Assembly: GCA_911728435.2 (NCBI GenBank)
Contig: OU452201.1
Coordinates: forward strand, 12,276,001-12,340,000
Source of the DNA: Apoderus coryli
Lineage: Eukaryota; Arthropoda; Insecta; Coleoptera; Attelabidae
DNA: 64,000 nt
Reading direction: 5' to 3'
Shown in pieces: positions 1 through 10,900 of the stretch. Numbering within the stretch: the first letter of the stretch is position 1; the number at the start of each line of letters is the position of its first letter. The position numbers and the translations under genes are program-made. Under the pieces are notes generated by a model that worked only from the letters and a program-made list of their open reading frames with translations, made no database searches and was not told where the DNA came from.

Positions 1-450
1 ATTGTCTTTAAAGACAATGGTAATAGGTTAACCTGCTGTCTAGTCAATTGTCACTTTTCGCTTTATGCATAAAAGTTATGAGTTGTATATAAACACCTAT
101 ATTTTGTTGTGCATTATTGATTATGCACTATGTATTAAGCATTTATGCACTATCCATTATTAGTTGGCTAAACCCGCCTTTAGATCCACTGTGTAAGAAT
201 AAAAATTAACTAAACATCATTTTTTTTATATTTTGACACTACTAAAACATATAACGAAATATATTTCTAGGGATGCAAAAATTAAAGTCAGTCTCCAAAA
301 AATAGACTTTAATCAAAGCTTTTCCTTTTTTAGAGACCGCAAAGATGTTTCAGCAGAATAATCTTATTTCATCAAAACTATAAGATAATGATAACGATTT
401 GATTGAATTTCACTCCGTAGAATTTTTTTGTACAGTATTTTATCTACTTA
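1..450. other. Non-coding flank; palindrome at window start
   Basis: No gene is visible. Bases 1-19 form most of the palindrome CATTGTCTTTAAAGACAATG, a motif that recurs elsewhere in this window (20738, 45374, 55916, 56578). The rest is AT-rich sequence without a convincing open frame. Confidence 0.5.
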
Positions 451-934
451 TTAGGTCATTTAATAAGTCCGTAGGATGACACATAGATGGCGTTACTAGA
501 ATTTTTTCCATATGATTTTTATTTAGTACTAACCTTCAAATGATGCGTGTATAAATTTGACAGCAATTGATTCGTGAGTTATAGCATTTTGTGTTAATAT
601 ACGGGACATCAAAATGGCAACCGTGCCATTACACTATACGAGACTCACTATAGTTATAAAAATTATCTAAAAAAGATAACTTTTGTTATTGAAAAAAAAA
701 TACAATGAAAACCAAACATTGGCATGATAAACATTATCCGAACTCTGCTCCATCGAGACAAATGGTAGAGAAGTGGATTGCTGAATTTAAACGTGGTCGT
801 ACCAGCACAAATTTTGGAAAATCGCTATACTCGTTGTATTGCCCTCGATGGCAACTATATTGAATAAAAATTTGAGTTTTATCAAAAAATTTTTTTTTCT
901 TACTTCTCCTACAGACTTATTGAATGACCTGTTA
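451..934 (+). mobile_element. Internally deleted mariner element
   Basis: The ends are inverted repeats. The left end reads AGGTCATTTAATAAGTCC (from about 453) and the right end, on the other strand, reads AGGTCATTCAATAAGTCT (from 930 leftwards), both followed by GTAGGA. Inside, 757-815 encodes RQMVEKWIAEFKRGRTST, the conserved start of mariner transposase. This is joined directly to a stretch encoding roughly CIALDGNYIE, matching the transposase C-terminus, and then a stop. The catalytic DDD core is missing, so the copy cannot encode an active enzyme. It is a non-autonomous remnant of about 480 bp. The exact target TA pair was not resolved. Confidence 0.8.
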
Positions 935-1184
935 TTAGGACATTAAAAAAAAATTATTAATATTACCTATTTTTATATATAATTGATTTAAAAAAAAATC
1001 ATAAGTTAATTCAGAAGTTATTAATTTATAAGTACATTTTTTGATCACTTACAATCAATTATCAATTAATCAAGAAGGTTAATTATTTAAAATGTCTCAA
1101 GTACAATAATTCAAAAATGACATAAACCGTTTCACTATCACACTTTATGTCCACTGAACTATTCTAATAAATTCAAATTTACAG

Positions 1185-4100
1185 AGCCAACCAAATCTTA
1201 TGGCAGCATTACAATTGGAAGACAGTAACGAATTTGAAAGTAATTACTATCTGAACGAATCAATGAATAAAAGTAACGGCAGTCTAAAGCCGGCTAAATC
1301 TATGGCAAATATATATAGTTTCGATGATGATTTTTCATCTGAGACACATTCTTCAGCATCGAGTAGTTTAAAACCAGCTAGATCACTAGCCGAACTCTGT
1401 GATGTATCTGATAATGAAGATATTGAGCTACCTGGTATGTAAACTGTTTATAACTAAAAAATACAACAAATACTAATAAGAGTTATTTCTTTTATACAGT
1501 TTAAATGTCAACAGTAATTATTATACCTATAATATATAAATTATATGTATTTAATCAAATATTTGTTTGGGATATATTTTGGTGAAGGTAATCCATTCAA
1601 TTAGGTACCTACATACCTATTTTTGAAGTTAATAATTTTGAATTTTATTGTCTGTGGGGTAGATCTAACTAATGTAATCTAATACAATATCTTACTCAAA
1701 CATGTTCGCTAAATTTGACTGTTTTCTCGTATCTAATCCATTCTACCACCAGACTAATATAAAAAAGAGCGTTTATAGATTTCAATCAAAATAGTTTTTC
1801 GTGCTATATTTTGTTATTGTTAATTCATTGAATAAAGTCATTATTATTATTAAATAGAGGTTTAGACATTCTACTAATCAATTTCTTATTGAATAGGTAT
1901 AATCGTTGATTGAATAGTATTAATATATTCCTCAATCAACAGTAAAATTAAAAATGTCTGAGTTGATTTAGGACAAACGTAATATAACTTCTTCATAGTC
2001 CATTATTATCAAAGCTAGCCCAAAAGCTGAGGAGTCAATGCGGATAATGGCACCTGTATAGTTTCTAACATGGACTCTATCTTGGGTAGGAATTTGCCAC
2101 AATAAGTTAAATATTGAATAAAACTAATATTATTGTGATTATATGAAGGAAATTCCATTTTTCTAGTGAGTTTCGTTCAATTCCCTGTTTTATGATGAAA
2201 TTAGGTACGTTTACATTAATTTTGCACTCATAATAAGGATAACAATAAAATGTATGATGTAAAATACCTATACCTACGTAGAAGAAGGTGCTTGTGCACT
2301 TCAGGTTTAAGTTTTTATCTAACTTATTAGAAAATGGCTAATTAAAAATTGTCACATATCCTACCTACCTTTATCTACTTATTGCTTTTGCTATTATGAC
2401 AGTCAGTAAAATGTTTTGCTCAATTATTGTCAATTATCCCGTATATACCTCAATATTTATTCTAGAATTGTTATTATAGCTTTATCCATTAATATTTGAA
2501 CAATTTTTTATCGTAAACTAATAAGCATTGTTTTACTTTTACTACCTAATTACAATATATTTTCCATAGTCAGATATATACTGTGCGTAAAAATTACATG
2601 CAGAAGACACTCTATTTTGTTTGTAAGTTATGTTTTTACATTAAAAAAATAAACACTTGGACATAAAATTCAAATATTTAAATTTGTATATTTTTTGATC
2701 TCTTGTTATTTCATTGGAGATACCAGTTATTTTAGTTATAATTTCTTTAAGAACACACATTATATTTTAAAAATCTCAAAAATCATTCAATGGGGTTTGG
2801 GAAATGTGGTGCTTATTCTGTTAAATTTTTTGAGGTCTGGAACGCCGCCTATACTGGTGCAAATCTAATTAAGTTTAATATTTTTACGTATATCAAAATT
2901 TTCGAATTATGGTGGTTTAATAATCATATCCAAAGATTATGTGCAATAACTATAATAATAATTATTGGTGAATATATTTAGATCAATACGCTTTAATAAA
3001 TTTTTCAACAAATGTGTTGTAGATATTAAATAGTAATTCTGTTCGCAACATAGTATATTAGTACCTATGCGGTTTTATCATGCATTTTTTCTATGTAAAA
3101 ACGAATGATAACGAACAAAATTACTTAGATAACACCGAAATTATTTTATGATATATTTATAGAATATGTTAATTAGATTTCGAAGAAACGAAATAATATA
3201 ATTATACCATGTTCTTCAAAGTTGCACTATTTGATGCAAATTTTATTTATTTGTAAAAGTTTTATTATTCTTAAGTTATCAAATGCAAATTAGCAGATAT
3301 CACTTAAGAATTTGTTATATTTACTAGATATAAAACATTAGTGAATGTAATTTGGACTAAGGTTTAATTTTTAAACCTCAGAATACTTGAACAGATCCAT
3401 TAGTTTTGTGCACTTGAATATTAAAAACATTTGTAAAACTATGAGAAATAAATATACATTGCATCGAAAAGTGCATGTTTAGGAGTAAGAATATCGGGTT
3501 TTAAAGGAAAATAAATAGTTGTATTCCAAATTTTTGCCAAAATAGGCATTAGCATGTTCGATTAGGTAATAGTATATTACATAACATGTGCTGTAAATGA
3601 TATTTTACATGCGAGCATGGAAAATTATTTACAGCTCGAGTTATGTACTGTACTTTTTCTACGACTTTGCAGAATCAGAATCCATTTCAGAATTAAAATT
3701 TAAGCAGAAATACTTAACACAGAAGAAAACGTAATTATGACATTTAAATATTTGAATTTATTTGACGTTTGTGTTTGACATAATTCCATAATAAAAAATA
3801 AAAATCCCCAAAGTGTTATGTAATATTCATTACGTAACACTTTGGTGATCATTACAGAACACTTATGTAAGATTGAATTTACATGTCACGTTAACAGTTT
3901 TGCAATAGACAGCTTAACAAAACAGGAGTAGAAAAAATCAAATAATACTTCTGCGATAAGACGATAACACAGGGTCTATTCAATTTGATAGAAATTTGAA
4001 AACTGAACAACTTTCAAACAAAATTTCAAAGTTCTATTATTATAAGTGCACTTTTTTTAACAGGTAAAATAAGTCACGCAACATCATCGTATACCTCATT

Positions 4101-4279
4101 TTTGGATTTTAGACAAGCAAAAACTAACTGCGTCATTAATTTTTAGTTCTCTCTAATATTTCAAAAAAATGCCATATAGATATGTGCAGACACTTTTGCA
4201 GACATAGTTAATTAAATTAATGATTTTTTTTTCAGGCACTCATTCGTTGATAAAACAATTCGAAAGTTTTCTGAAGTAA
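1185..4279 (+). CDS. C-terminal two exons of an unidentified gene
   Basis: Two coding exons join in frame. 1185-1434 is preceded by a good acceptor (aaatttacag) and followed by the donor GTATGT. 4236-4279 is preceded by ttttttttcag and ends in TAA. The split glycine codon (G|GC) keeps the frame. The product is about 97 residues, acidic and serine-rich, ending THSLIKQFESFLK. It has an internal near-repeat: SLKPAKSMANIYS followed about 35 residues later by SLKPARSLAELCD, which looks like a short linear docking or phosphorylation motif used twice. The 5' part of the gene lies outside the window, or in exons I could not recognise. I do not recognise the family. The 2.8-kb intron (1435-4235) has no other supported gene. 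A possible poly(A) signal, AATAAA, lies at 4310-4315, inside the transposon that follows the stop. That this is a real gene end is inferred from splice sites, frame and composition. Confidence 0.6.
3808..3845. repeat. Short hairpin in intron
   Basis: CCAAAGTGTTATGTAAT (3808-3824) and its reverse complement with one mismatch (3829-3845) flank a four-base loop. It is probably the core of a small MITE. Flanking target duplications were not found. Confidence 0.5.
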
Positions 4280-4303
4280 TCCATTGGGAGGAGTGAATGT
4301 TAC

Positions 4304-4789
4304 TGTTTGAATAAAACCACGTCTACTCCACAAAATATTTTTATATATATGTTAAAATTTATATAGGTAGATGTCGACATCTTGTTACCTCTCTGATTTG
4401 TTATAAAATTGTGCTACTTAGCTCTTACCAAAGTCACACTAAACAAATATCTTACTCAAAATGAAAGAGAAAGTTAAAAGAAAACACAATGATATAAGTA
4501 GATATGTTCTACTAAATATAATAATTTAATTTAAGTTTTATCACTTCATTCTTTTATTAATGTAAAACATCAATTTCCACAAAGTGATATTATATAAATG
4601 TTCAAATCAAATATTTCTAATCTCTATATTACTGCCATATGAAGTGTAATCCCCACATTCAACGATATTGTTAAAGGTTCCTTAGCCACTGATGATGGAC
4701 GTGTAGTCCGAAACATGTCTGGCTACCTATATAAATTTTAACATATATATAAAAATATTTTGTGGAGTAGACGTGGTTTTATTCAAACA
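4304..4789. mobile_element. Penelope-like inverted-repeat element
   Basis: Two identical 67-bp arms lie in inverted orientation at 4304-4370 (starting TGTTTGAATAAAACC) and 4723-4789. The 350 bp between them has no coding capacity. The right arm is entered directly from a hammerhead-like fold (4683-4725). Terminal repeats carrying hammerhead motifs are a known property of Penelope-like retroelements, so this is best read as a solo or truncated Penelope terminal repeat. The element begins 24 bases after the TAA of the preceding gene. Its left arm supplies an AATAAA. Confidence 0.6.
4683..4725 (+). ncRNA. Candidate type I hammerhead ribozyme
   Basis: In order: stem I strand TAGCCA (4683-4688); core CTGATGA (4689-4695); an extra T (4696); stem II GGAC-GTGTA-GTCC (4697-4709); core GAAA (4710-4713) running into a minimal stem III, A-C then AT then G-T (4713-4718); cleavage-site C (4719); stem I partner TGGCTA (4720-4725). 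Stem I pairs over six bases and stem II over four. The very short stem III is what minimal hammerheads of Penelope elements show. The one departure from the consensus is the unpaired T between A9 and stem II, which may lower or abolish activity. Predicted cleavage would fall between 4719 and 4720. Confidence 0.5.
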
Positions 4790-5939
4790 ATTCGAGAGTA
4801 TTATGAAAAATAAATAAGTAAAAAACCTATGTACCTATTGCACAAAATAACCAACAATCAGAATACCGACACAGAGCCGCTGCCATTGAAAATGCAGTCT
4901 GAACAGACGCCATTTTGCGGGATAGAGCTCAGGAGCATACTCGCCTACAGCTGACAGGGCCCGCCTTAAGGTGTTTAATAGAATAAATATTTGTACACAT
5001 TTTTATTACTTTTTTATTGATTTTTCCATATAGTTAATTTATTTCGGTTGACTGATGTTTTGAAATTTTTATTTATACATTTTATAACTATATAACTTTG
5101 TCATGGATTGTGAAAAGGAACATTTTTACATATATCATATAAAACGCGCATGCCACTGCCTAGTCTTCAAAATTTTTATGAAATAAATAATCTGAACTTG
5201 AAACAAATCGAATGAAGTTATGCGCTATTAGCAAATTTCCAAAAAAAACTCTTGTTTGAATTATACTGAGAATTCTTGCAGTTTCTTGCAACACATATAG
5301 TGCCAGCTTTCTTATAAGATTCCATCTTCTTAAGTTTTATTTTTATAACTAAAATACACTAAACACTATAGGCAAAGCTGAAAGTTAATCTATAAGAATT
5401 AAAACAATCCAACAATATTACGAAACTATAAACATTCACTAATATTACAACACCACAATATAACATGTAAAAATATTCTGCGCCACTACTGTGCGAGACC
5501 AAGCGAGAAATAGTAATGGCCAAACTACGCCTATGAACTGACATATTCTATTCCCAGGTTAAGGTTATGTATTGTTTTGGAGGGAAACTCCGAGTCGATA
5601 TTCTTGTTATTAATTATTCTGTGCCTATTGCAACTAATGAAAGTGAAATATTTCCAATGTGATAATGATAATTTATCTGAAATTAATATATAAAAATCAT
5701 TGTTGAGTATGAACACAGATTAAGCAAATTGTTGTTGTTTAATCTGTGGTACTAATACTTACACGTATTATGAATACCAACGTGGCAACGTACTTAACTA
5801 TTTATTATATTTAATATTAATTTATTTTAATTTATAAACAATTATTTATTTTAATATATACATATTTTCACCATATTGAATATTCATTTATCCTAATGTC
5901 GATAGACAATCCATTGACTATATACCGTAGGGTACCAGG
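4790..5939. other. Intergenic, no gene seen
   Basis: Bases 4788-4817 echo the end of the upstream gene (see findings). The remainder, including a slightly GC-richer patch at 4870-4975, shows no supported coding exon or RNA gene. Confidence 0.4.
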
Positions 5940-5949
5940 TACCACCTAT

Positions 5950-6520
5950 GTGATGGACATACATACTATCTATCTTTGGCCACTATTCCCATCTCCCAAA
6001 ATAGGGAGCCGTAATTATCAGTTTGCCTGACGCTACGATGTTTTTTGATTAAAAGAGACACTTAGCGAGCTTTCCAAGCATTGTCGTTTGGCACCTAAAT
6101 AGTCCATATTACTATCTATCTTTGATCCTAGTCCCATTTCCCAAAATTGGGAGCCGTAAATTGTAGACATAGGTATCAGTTTGCTTGACGCTACGCGATG
6201 GTTTTTGATTAGGATAGACACTTACCGATCTTTCCAAGCAATGTCGTTTGACACGTAAATAGTTCATAATACTATGTTTGGCCACTATTCCTATCTCTCA
6301 AAATTGGGAGCCGTAAGTTGTACACATAGGTATCCGGTTGCCAGACGCTACTATGTTTTTTGATAAAAAGAGACACTTATCGATCTTTCCAAATAATGCC
6401 ATTTGGCACGTAAATAGGTACTCCATAATACTATCTATATTTGACCATTATTCCCTTCTCCCAAAATTGGGAGCCGTAGTTGTAGCATAGGTATCAGTTT
6501 GCCTGACGCTACGATGAGAC
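5950..6520. repeat. Tandem repeat, four copies, unit about 145-163 bp
   Basis: The landmark GGGAGCCGTA starts at 6004, 6149, 6306 and 6469. Each copy carries in order a TACTATCTAT-like start, TTGGCCACTATTCC, CCCAAAATTGGGAGCCG, GGTATCAGTTTGCCTGACGC and TTTCCAAGCAATG. Copies differ by substitutions and short indels, so this is an old minisatellite-like array. Open frames inside it are by-products of the repeat. Confidence 0.85.
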
Positions 6521-6626
6521 ACTTCTCTGGTTTCTCTGCCGAGCTTTTTCCCCTCATGAAGGCTAACTTTCTTATTATAAATATATTAAGAATATTACAA
6601 ATTTCGTGTTTTCTTTTATTAATAGC

Positions 6627-6989
6627 GAGTTAAAAGTTGTTCATGAGACAAGAACGTATACGCACAGATGTTAGCTGTGGTATACGTATCTATTGACAGC
6701 TAGGCATGCGCAAATGAATTTTTCATCTCGTTTGCAGATACGTATCCCGTATCGATGCGGTCTCTTGCGTGTCATTTAGACGAGAACGCATTTTACCGGA
6801 AATCCTCAATTGTATGACCGGAGGTATCCGAACGAGTTAAACAAATATAAACATAACCTAAGAAAAATGCGTTACGTTGCTAATCAAACTTTAACTCATT
6901 TTCGGTCCTAGATTTTTCAATTGACTTATCCTAAATAATTTCCGTTACGTCAGCAGAGATACGTCTCGTCTCATGTACAACTTTAACTC
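6627..6989. mobile_element. MITE with about 30-bp terminal inverted repeats
   Basis: The left end is GAGTTAAAAGTTGTTCATGA (6627 onwards). The right end, read on the minus strand from 6989, is GAGTTAAAGTTGTACATGAG; both continue as GACRAGA-CGTAT. The interior has no coding capacity. The superfamily was not determined. Confidence 0.7.
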
Positions 6990-7987
6990 CCTAATCTCTA
7001 ATTTCCTTAACTTTGCCTATGTCGTGTGTATTCTGGGTAAGTAGTATTGAAAAGGGGGAGAATATTACATAACACACAACGTAGATGGAAGTGGAAAAGA
7101 AGATACGTAGTAGTTTATTGAATGAACCTGGTAGGTATAATAAATATACTACAATAGATGAAACAAATACCTATTTTATTACGTTCATTCAATAAATAAT
7201 TAATGTAGTAAAGAATGATAAATATCGCATATTTCCAATATAAACGTTACCTGAAACAACACTAGAAACTGTCCCACAAATAATTGCAACAGTTATTTTT
7301 GAAATTATTAACCTACAATTATTTATGAACCGTATTCGTATCGTAAAAAGAAATTTATGTATACCCAGTAAACCTAAGCTAGAAGATGGCTTGCCCCGTG
7401 ATTAGAATATTTGCGCATGTTGACGCTCATTTTTTTCACTCTTCATATCTGTGGTCGAAACCGTAAGTCAGGAGTCTGCGCAAATCAATTACACCGTATG
7501 GTGTCAACAACGTTATGCGCAGGCCGGTTTCCCACGCTTGTGAGAACAAACCTTTCCTCGTATTACTTGAACTGATGTGAGGATATTCTTCAGACTCACA
7601 TGCATTAGCTAACGGGAGGACCGAAACGTGAGTTTGTGTGGAAATATAATATGATACTTGGCTTAAATGGAAATATATATTATTTAAAATTATATAAGTA
7701 TCTCTCACCGGTCGGTAAATGTCCGAAGCAGCTAGCACAGCATATAAACATATAATACCTATGGCGCATGCTCTTAAGCTATGACTTCGTGACTGTTGCC
7801 TTTTGTTTTTTTTGGTTTTGGTATAGAAGCAAAAAAGTTAATATTAACCGGAAGTAAAGTTCATTGTGGTAATAATATTAGTTTTAGTTAATCAATCTGA
7901 TGATCTTTGTTATAATAATTTTGTGTGATATTAATAGAACAACATGGTGTTATTGTAGACAATTCAATTACAGTAAATAAGAAAGAA
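6990..7987. other. Upstream region of POSH
   Basis: No supported coding exon. The promoter and 5' leader of POSH presumably lie here, but no TATA box or initiator could be chosen with confidence. A minus-strand open stretch at 7436-7738 has no recognisable domain and is treated as chance or transposon-derived. Confidence 0.4.
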
Positions 7988-10900
7988 ATGGATGAAGGCA
8001 TTCTGAACGATCTTCTAGAGTGTTCAGTGTGTTTGGACCGATTAGATACATCCAGCAAAGTCCTACCATGCCAGCACACATTCTGCAGAAAGTGTTTAGA
8101 AGAGATAGTACACAAACACAAAGAGTTACGTTGTCCAGAATGCAGGGTTATAGTTAATGTACGAATAGACGATTTACCTCCAAATGTTCTCCTTATGAGG
8201 ATATTGGAGGGTATGAAGAACTCTAGCAATCACCTAAGTTCCGTAAAACCTATCGGTACTAATAGTTTGACAACAACAAATAGAAGTAATACAAACAGAA
8301 TCTTTGGCGTGCTACAAAGTCAACAAGGAATTGGAGCTGCAGATCCCCACAATAAAGTTAATAGTAATAAACATTCAAATGCTCATCACAATGTTGTGGC
8401 TCCGCATCAGCCTTACGCTAAAGCAATGTATGACTACACTGCCAAAGAATCAGGGTATGTTTATTATGGTTTAAAATTATATCAACATTTAATTAGAAAG
8501 TACTTTTTTTTATTTCAGAGATTTGAATTTCAAACGGGGTGATATAATAATACTGAAACGAAGAATAGACAGTCATTGGTTTCAGGGTGAATGTGGGGGC
8601 AAGTTGGGAATATTTCCGTTGAGCTATGTTCAGGTGAGCGGAAATAAATATACAAATATATGATGTCTATTTCTAAATTGAACACCCCAAGAAATTTTAT
8701 TTACTAACATAGTCTATGTTATTATTGGCATTTTTTTAAATATTTACAATCTTCTGTTTTAAAATATACACAGTCAGTCAATTCAATATGCTATTTTATA
8801 ATTTGTATGCATTTCAACCGATGTTTTTTTTTTAATTTACTAATAAGTATAAGTATTGACATTTTCAAAATATTCCAAAGATTTATTCGTTCTAATTTCA
8901 GTAACAATTTTAAGATTTTAATTGTCCTTCAGGTTATAACACCACTGCCGAGTCATGTACCTCAATGTAAGGCTCTCTACGATTTCCGTATGACAAATGA
9001 TGAGGAAGAAGGATGTTTAGCCTTTAATAAAGGCGATGTAATTAATGTTATTAGAAGAGTAGATGAAAATTGGGCGGAAGGAAAATTGGATGGGAAAATC
9101 GGAATATTCCCTTTGGCATTTGTAGAAATGAACAATTTGGCCAGGTCACTGATGAAACTATCATCAAAGTAAGTATTTTGTAGACATTTTTTGTTATGTT
9201 TGCAATTTTGTATATATCTCTTCGAATAGTCACTGACGACTTAGGGAACATTGGTTATTTTACACATATTTAAATGAAAATTTGAAATTACTTAAAAAGT
9301 GTTTTTATTTAGTCCTTTTCAACAACCTGAGAAAATTATTTCGTCCAAAATTTAATTTTAAAAGTTTCACATTTTTTGATAGTAAAAGATAATCGAATTA
9401 GAGATATCGGTGGGTGGTATATACATAAATTGTTAACTTGTAAAGACAAGTTTTGCTAGCTAGATCTAATTTTTAAGTGTGATATCGAAAGAAAATTAAT
9501 ACATGACACCTCCATAAGACTCAACTTCAGTTATAGAAATTTAAAATAACTTCAGTTTCAGATACTCTTTATTTGATATTGCATCCTTTGCATATGTATC
9601 AATTCTTGAAATTCTATTTCAAAAGTAATTTTTTCTATTTCACAAGGATTATTAAGTATTACCTATGAACAAACATACAATAACAATGAATCTAAATCAA
9701 TTCAAATAAAGATTATCTACAGATAATTTTATATAAGTTACAAATAAATATAGTCAATGTGATAAATGTGTTTGATAATAATTGATGACATTTTTTCTAT
9801 TAGTTTGCAAAATATATAATAATTATCTATATTGAGAGACAGAAAATGGCTGGTTTTTATAGTAGTAAGGACACAACAGTTCCTACTATTTTTTTAGATC
9901 ATTCACGGTGTTCTGTTTGACTCTATCATTTCCATCGAGGCAAATTTTACACGAAACAAAATATATAATGAAAGATTTTAGCAGTTGGCAGACGTAACAA
10001 TTTTTATTGATTAGAATCAAGATGGGATTATAATACTAGGAATTATTAAATTCAAGTTAGATCTGACATTTCTCCATTTTCTCATCTCATCTCAATTTGG
10101 TTTTGCTTTTTATGTAAAGTTGAATGTGTTACAACCACTGATAAATTTTGTCGCAATATGAATGTTTTGGATCTTATTTCACAATTTAGCCCAAAATACA
10201 ACGTTTTGACTATTTAAATATTAATATAATTCCTTCCAACAGTTTGAAGAGGCATTCTTGGAATAATTAGTTGTTTGCTTTTTTATCTACTTAATTATAC
10301 GGGCGGAAATGAAAAGGGATAGGAAACGTTTATTGTTTTAGACATTCATATTGCAGCAGCCTGCTCCCGAACTTGAGGCAAGACGATCCTTCCTTTTGGA
10401 TTTTTTTCGAACATTTTAAAGAACTTGAACAAACTTAGTGTAGCGCTGAAGATTTTTGCTACAGTTGAAACATGTTCGGTAATTCCAAAAATACTATCCG
10501 TTATTTCAGTGCTCAGCCTGGTCCTTCTCGTCTAGCGCCGCCGACACCCACAGCTGAAGACAACACTACAACACCGTTAATACCGACTGATCATAGCCGC
10601 ACATGTATTCAGCAACAAACAGCCACTGTAGCACCAATTATATCGGACTCAAGTAATCATACGGCGAGTTCAGGCAGTTCTTCCACACCAAACGTTTCTT
10701 CGGGTAATACCACATCATCATCAGGATCTAGTAGTGTGCCATCCTCACCAGCCTCACCGCCACCAAGAACCACTAAACCATTGCCGCCGAGAGCTAATAC
10801 ACAGTGAGTATTTTACTTTTACAATGTTATTGGTGAATAGATATTTATAATTCAAGAAAATATGCTGTTTTTCGTCTCTCTCTTAAATAAAATTTATGTG

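Noticed and set aside
5950..6520. CRISPR-like array
   Set aside because: Repeat units are long and diverged, with no short unique spacers; eukaryotic tandem repeat.
7436..7738. 100-codon minus-strand open frame upstream of POSH
   Set aside because: No domain, no splice context, and it lies in repeat-like sequence.
7925..7987. Earlier non-ATG start for POSH
   Set aside because: The in-frame extension has no ATG and does not resemble family N-termini; the ATG at 7988 gives the conserved MDE...LLEC start.
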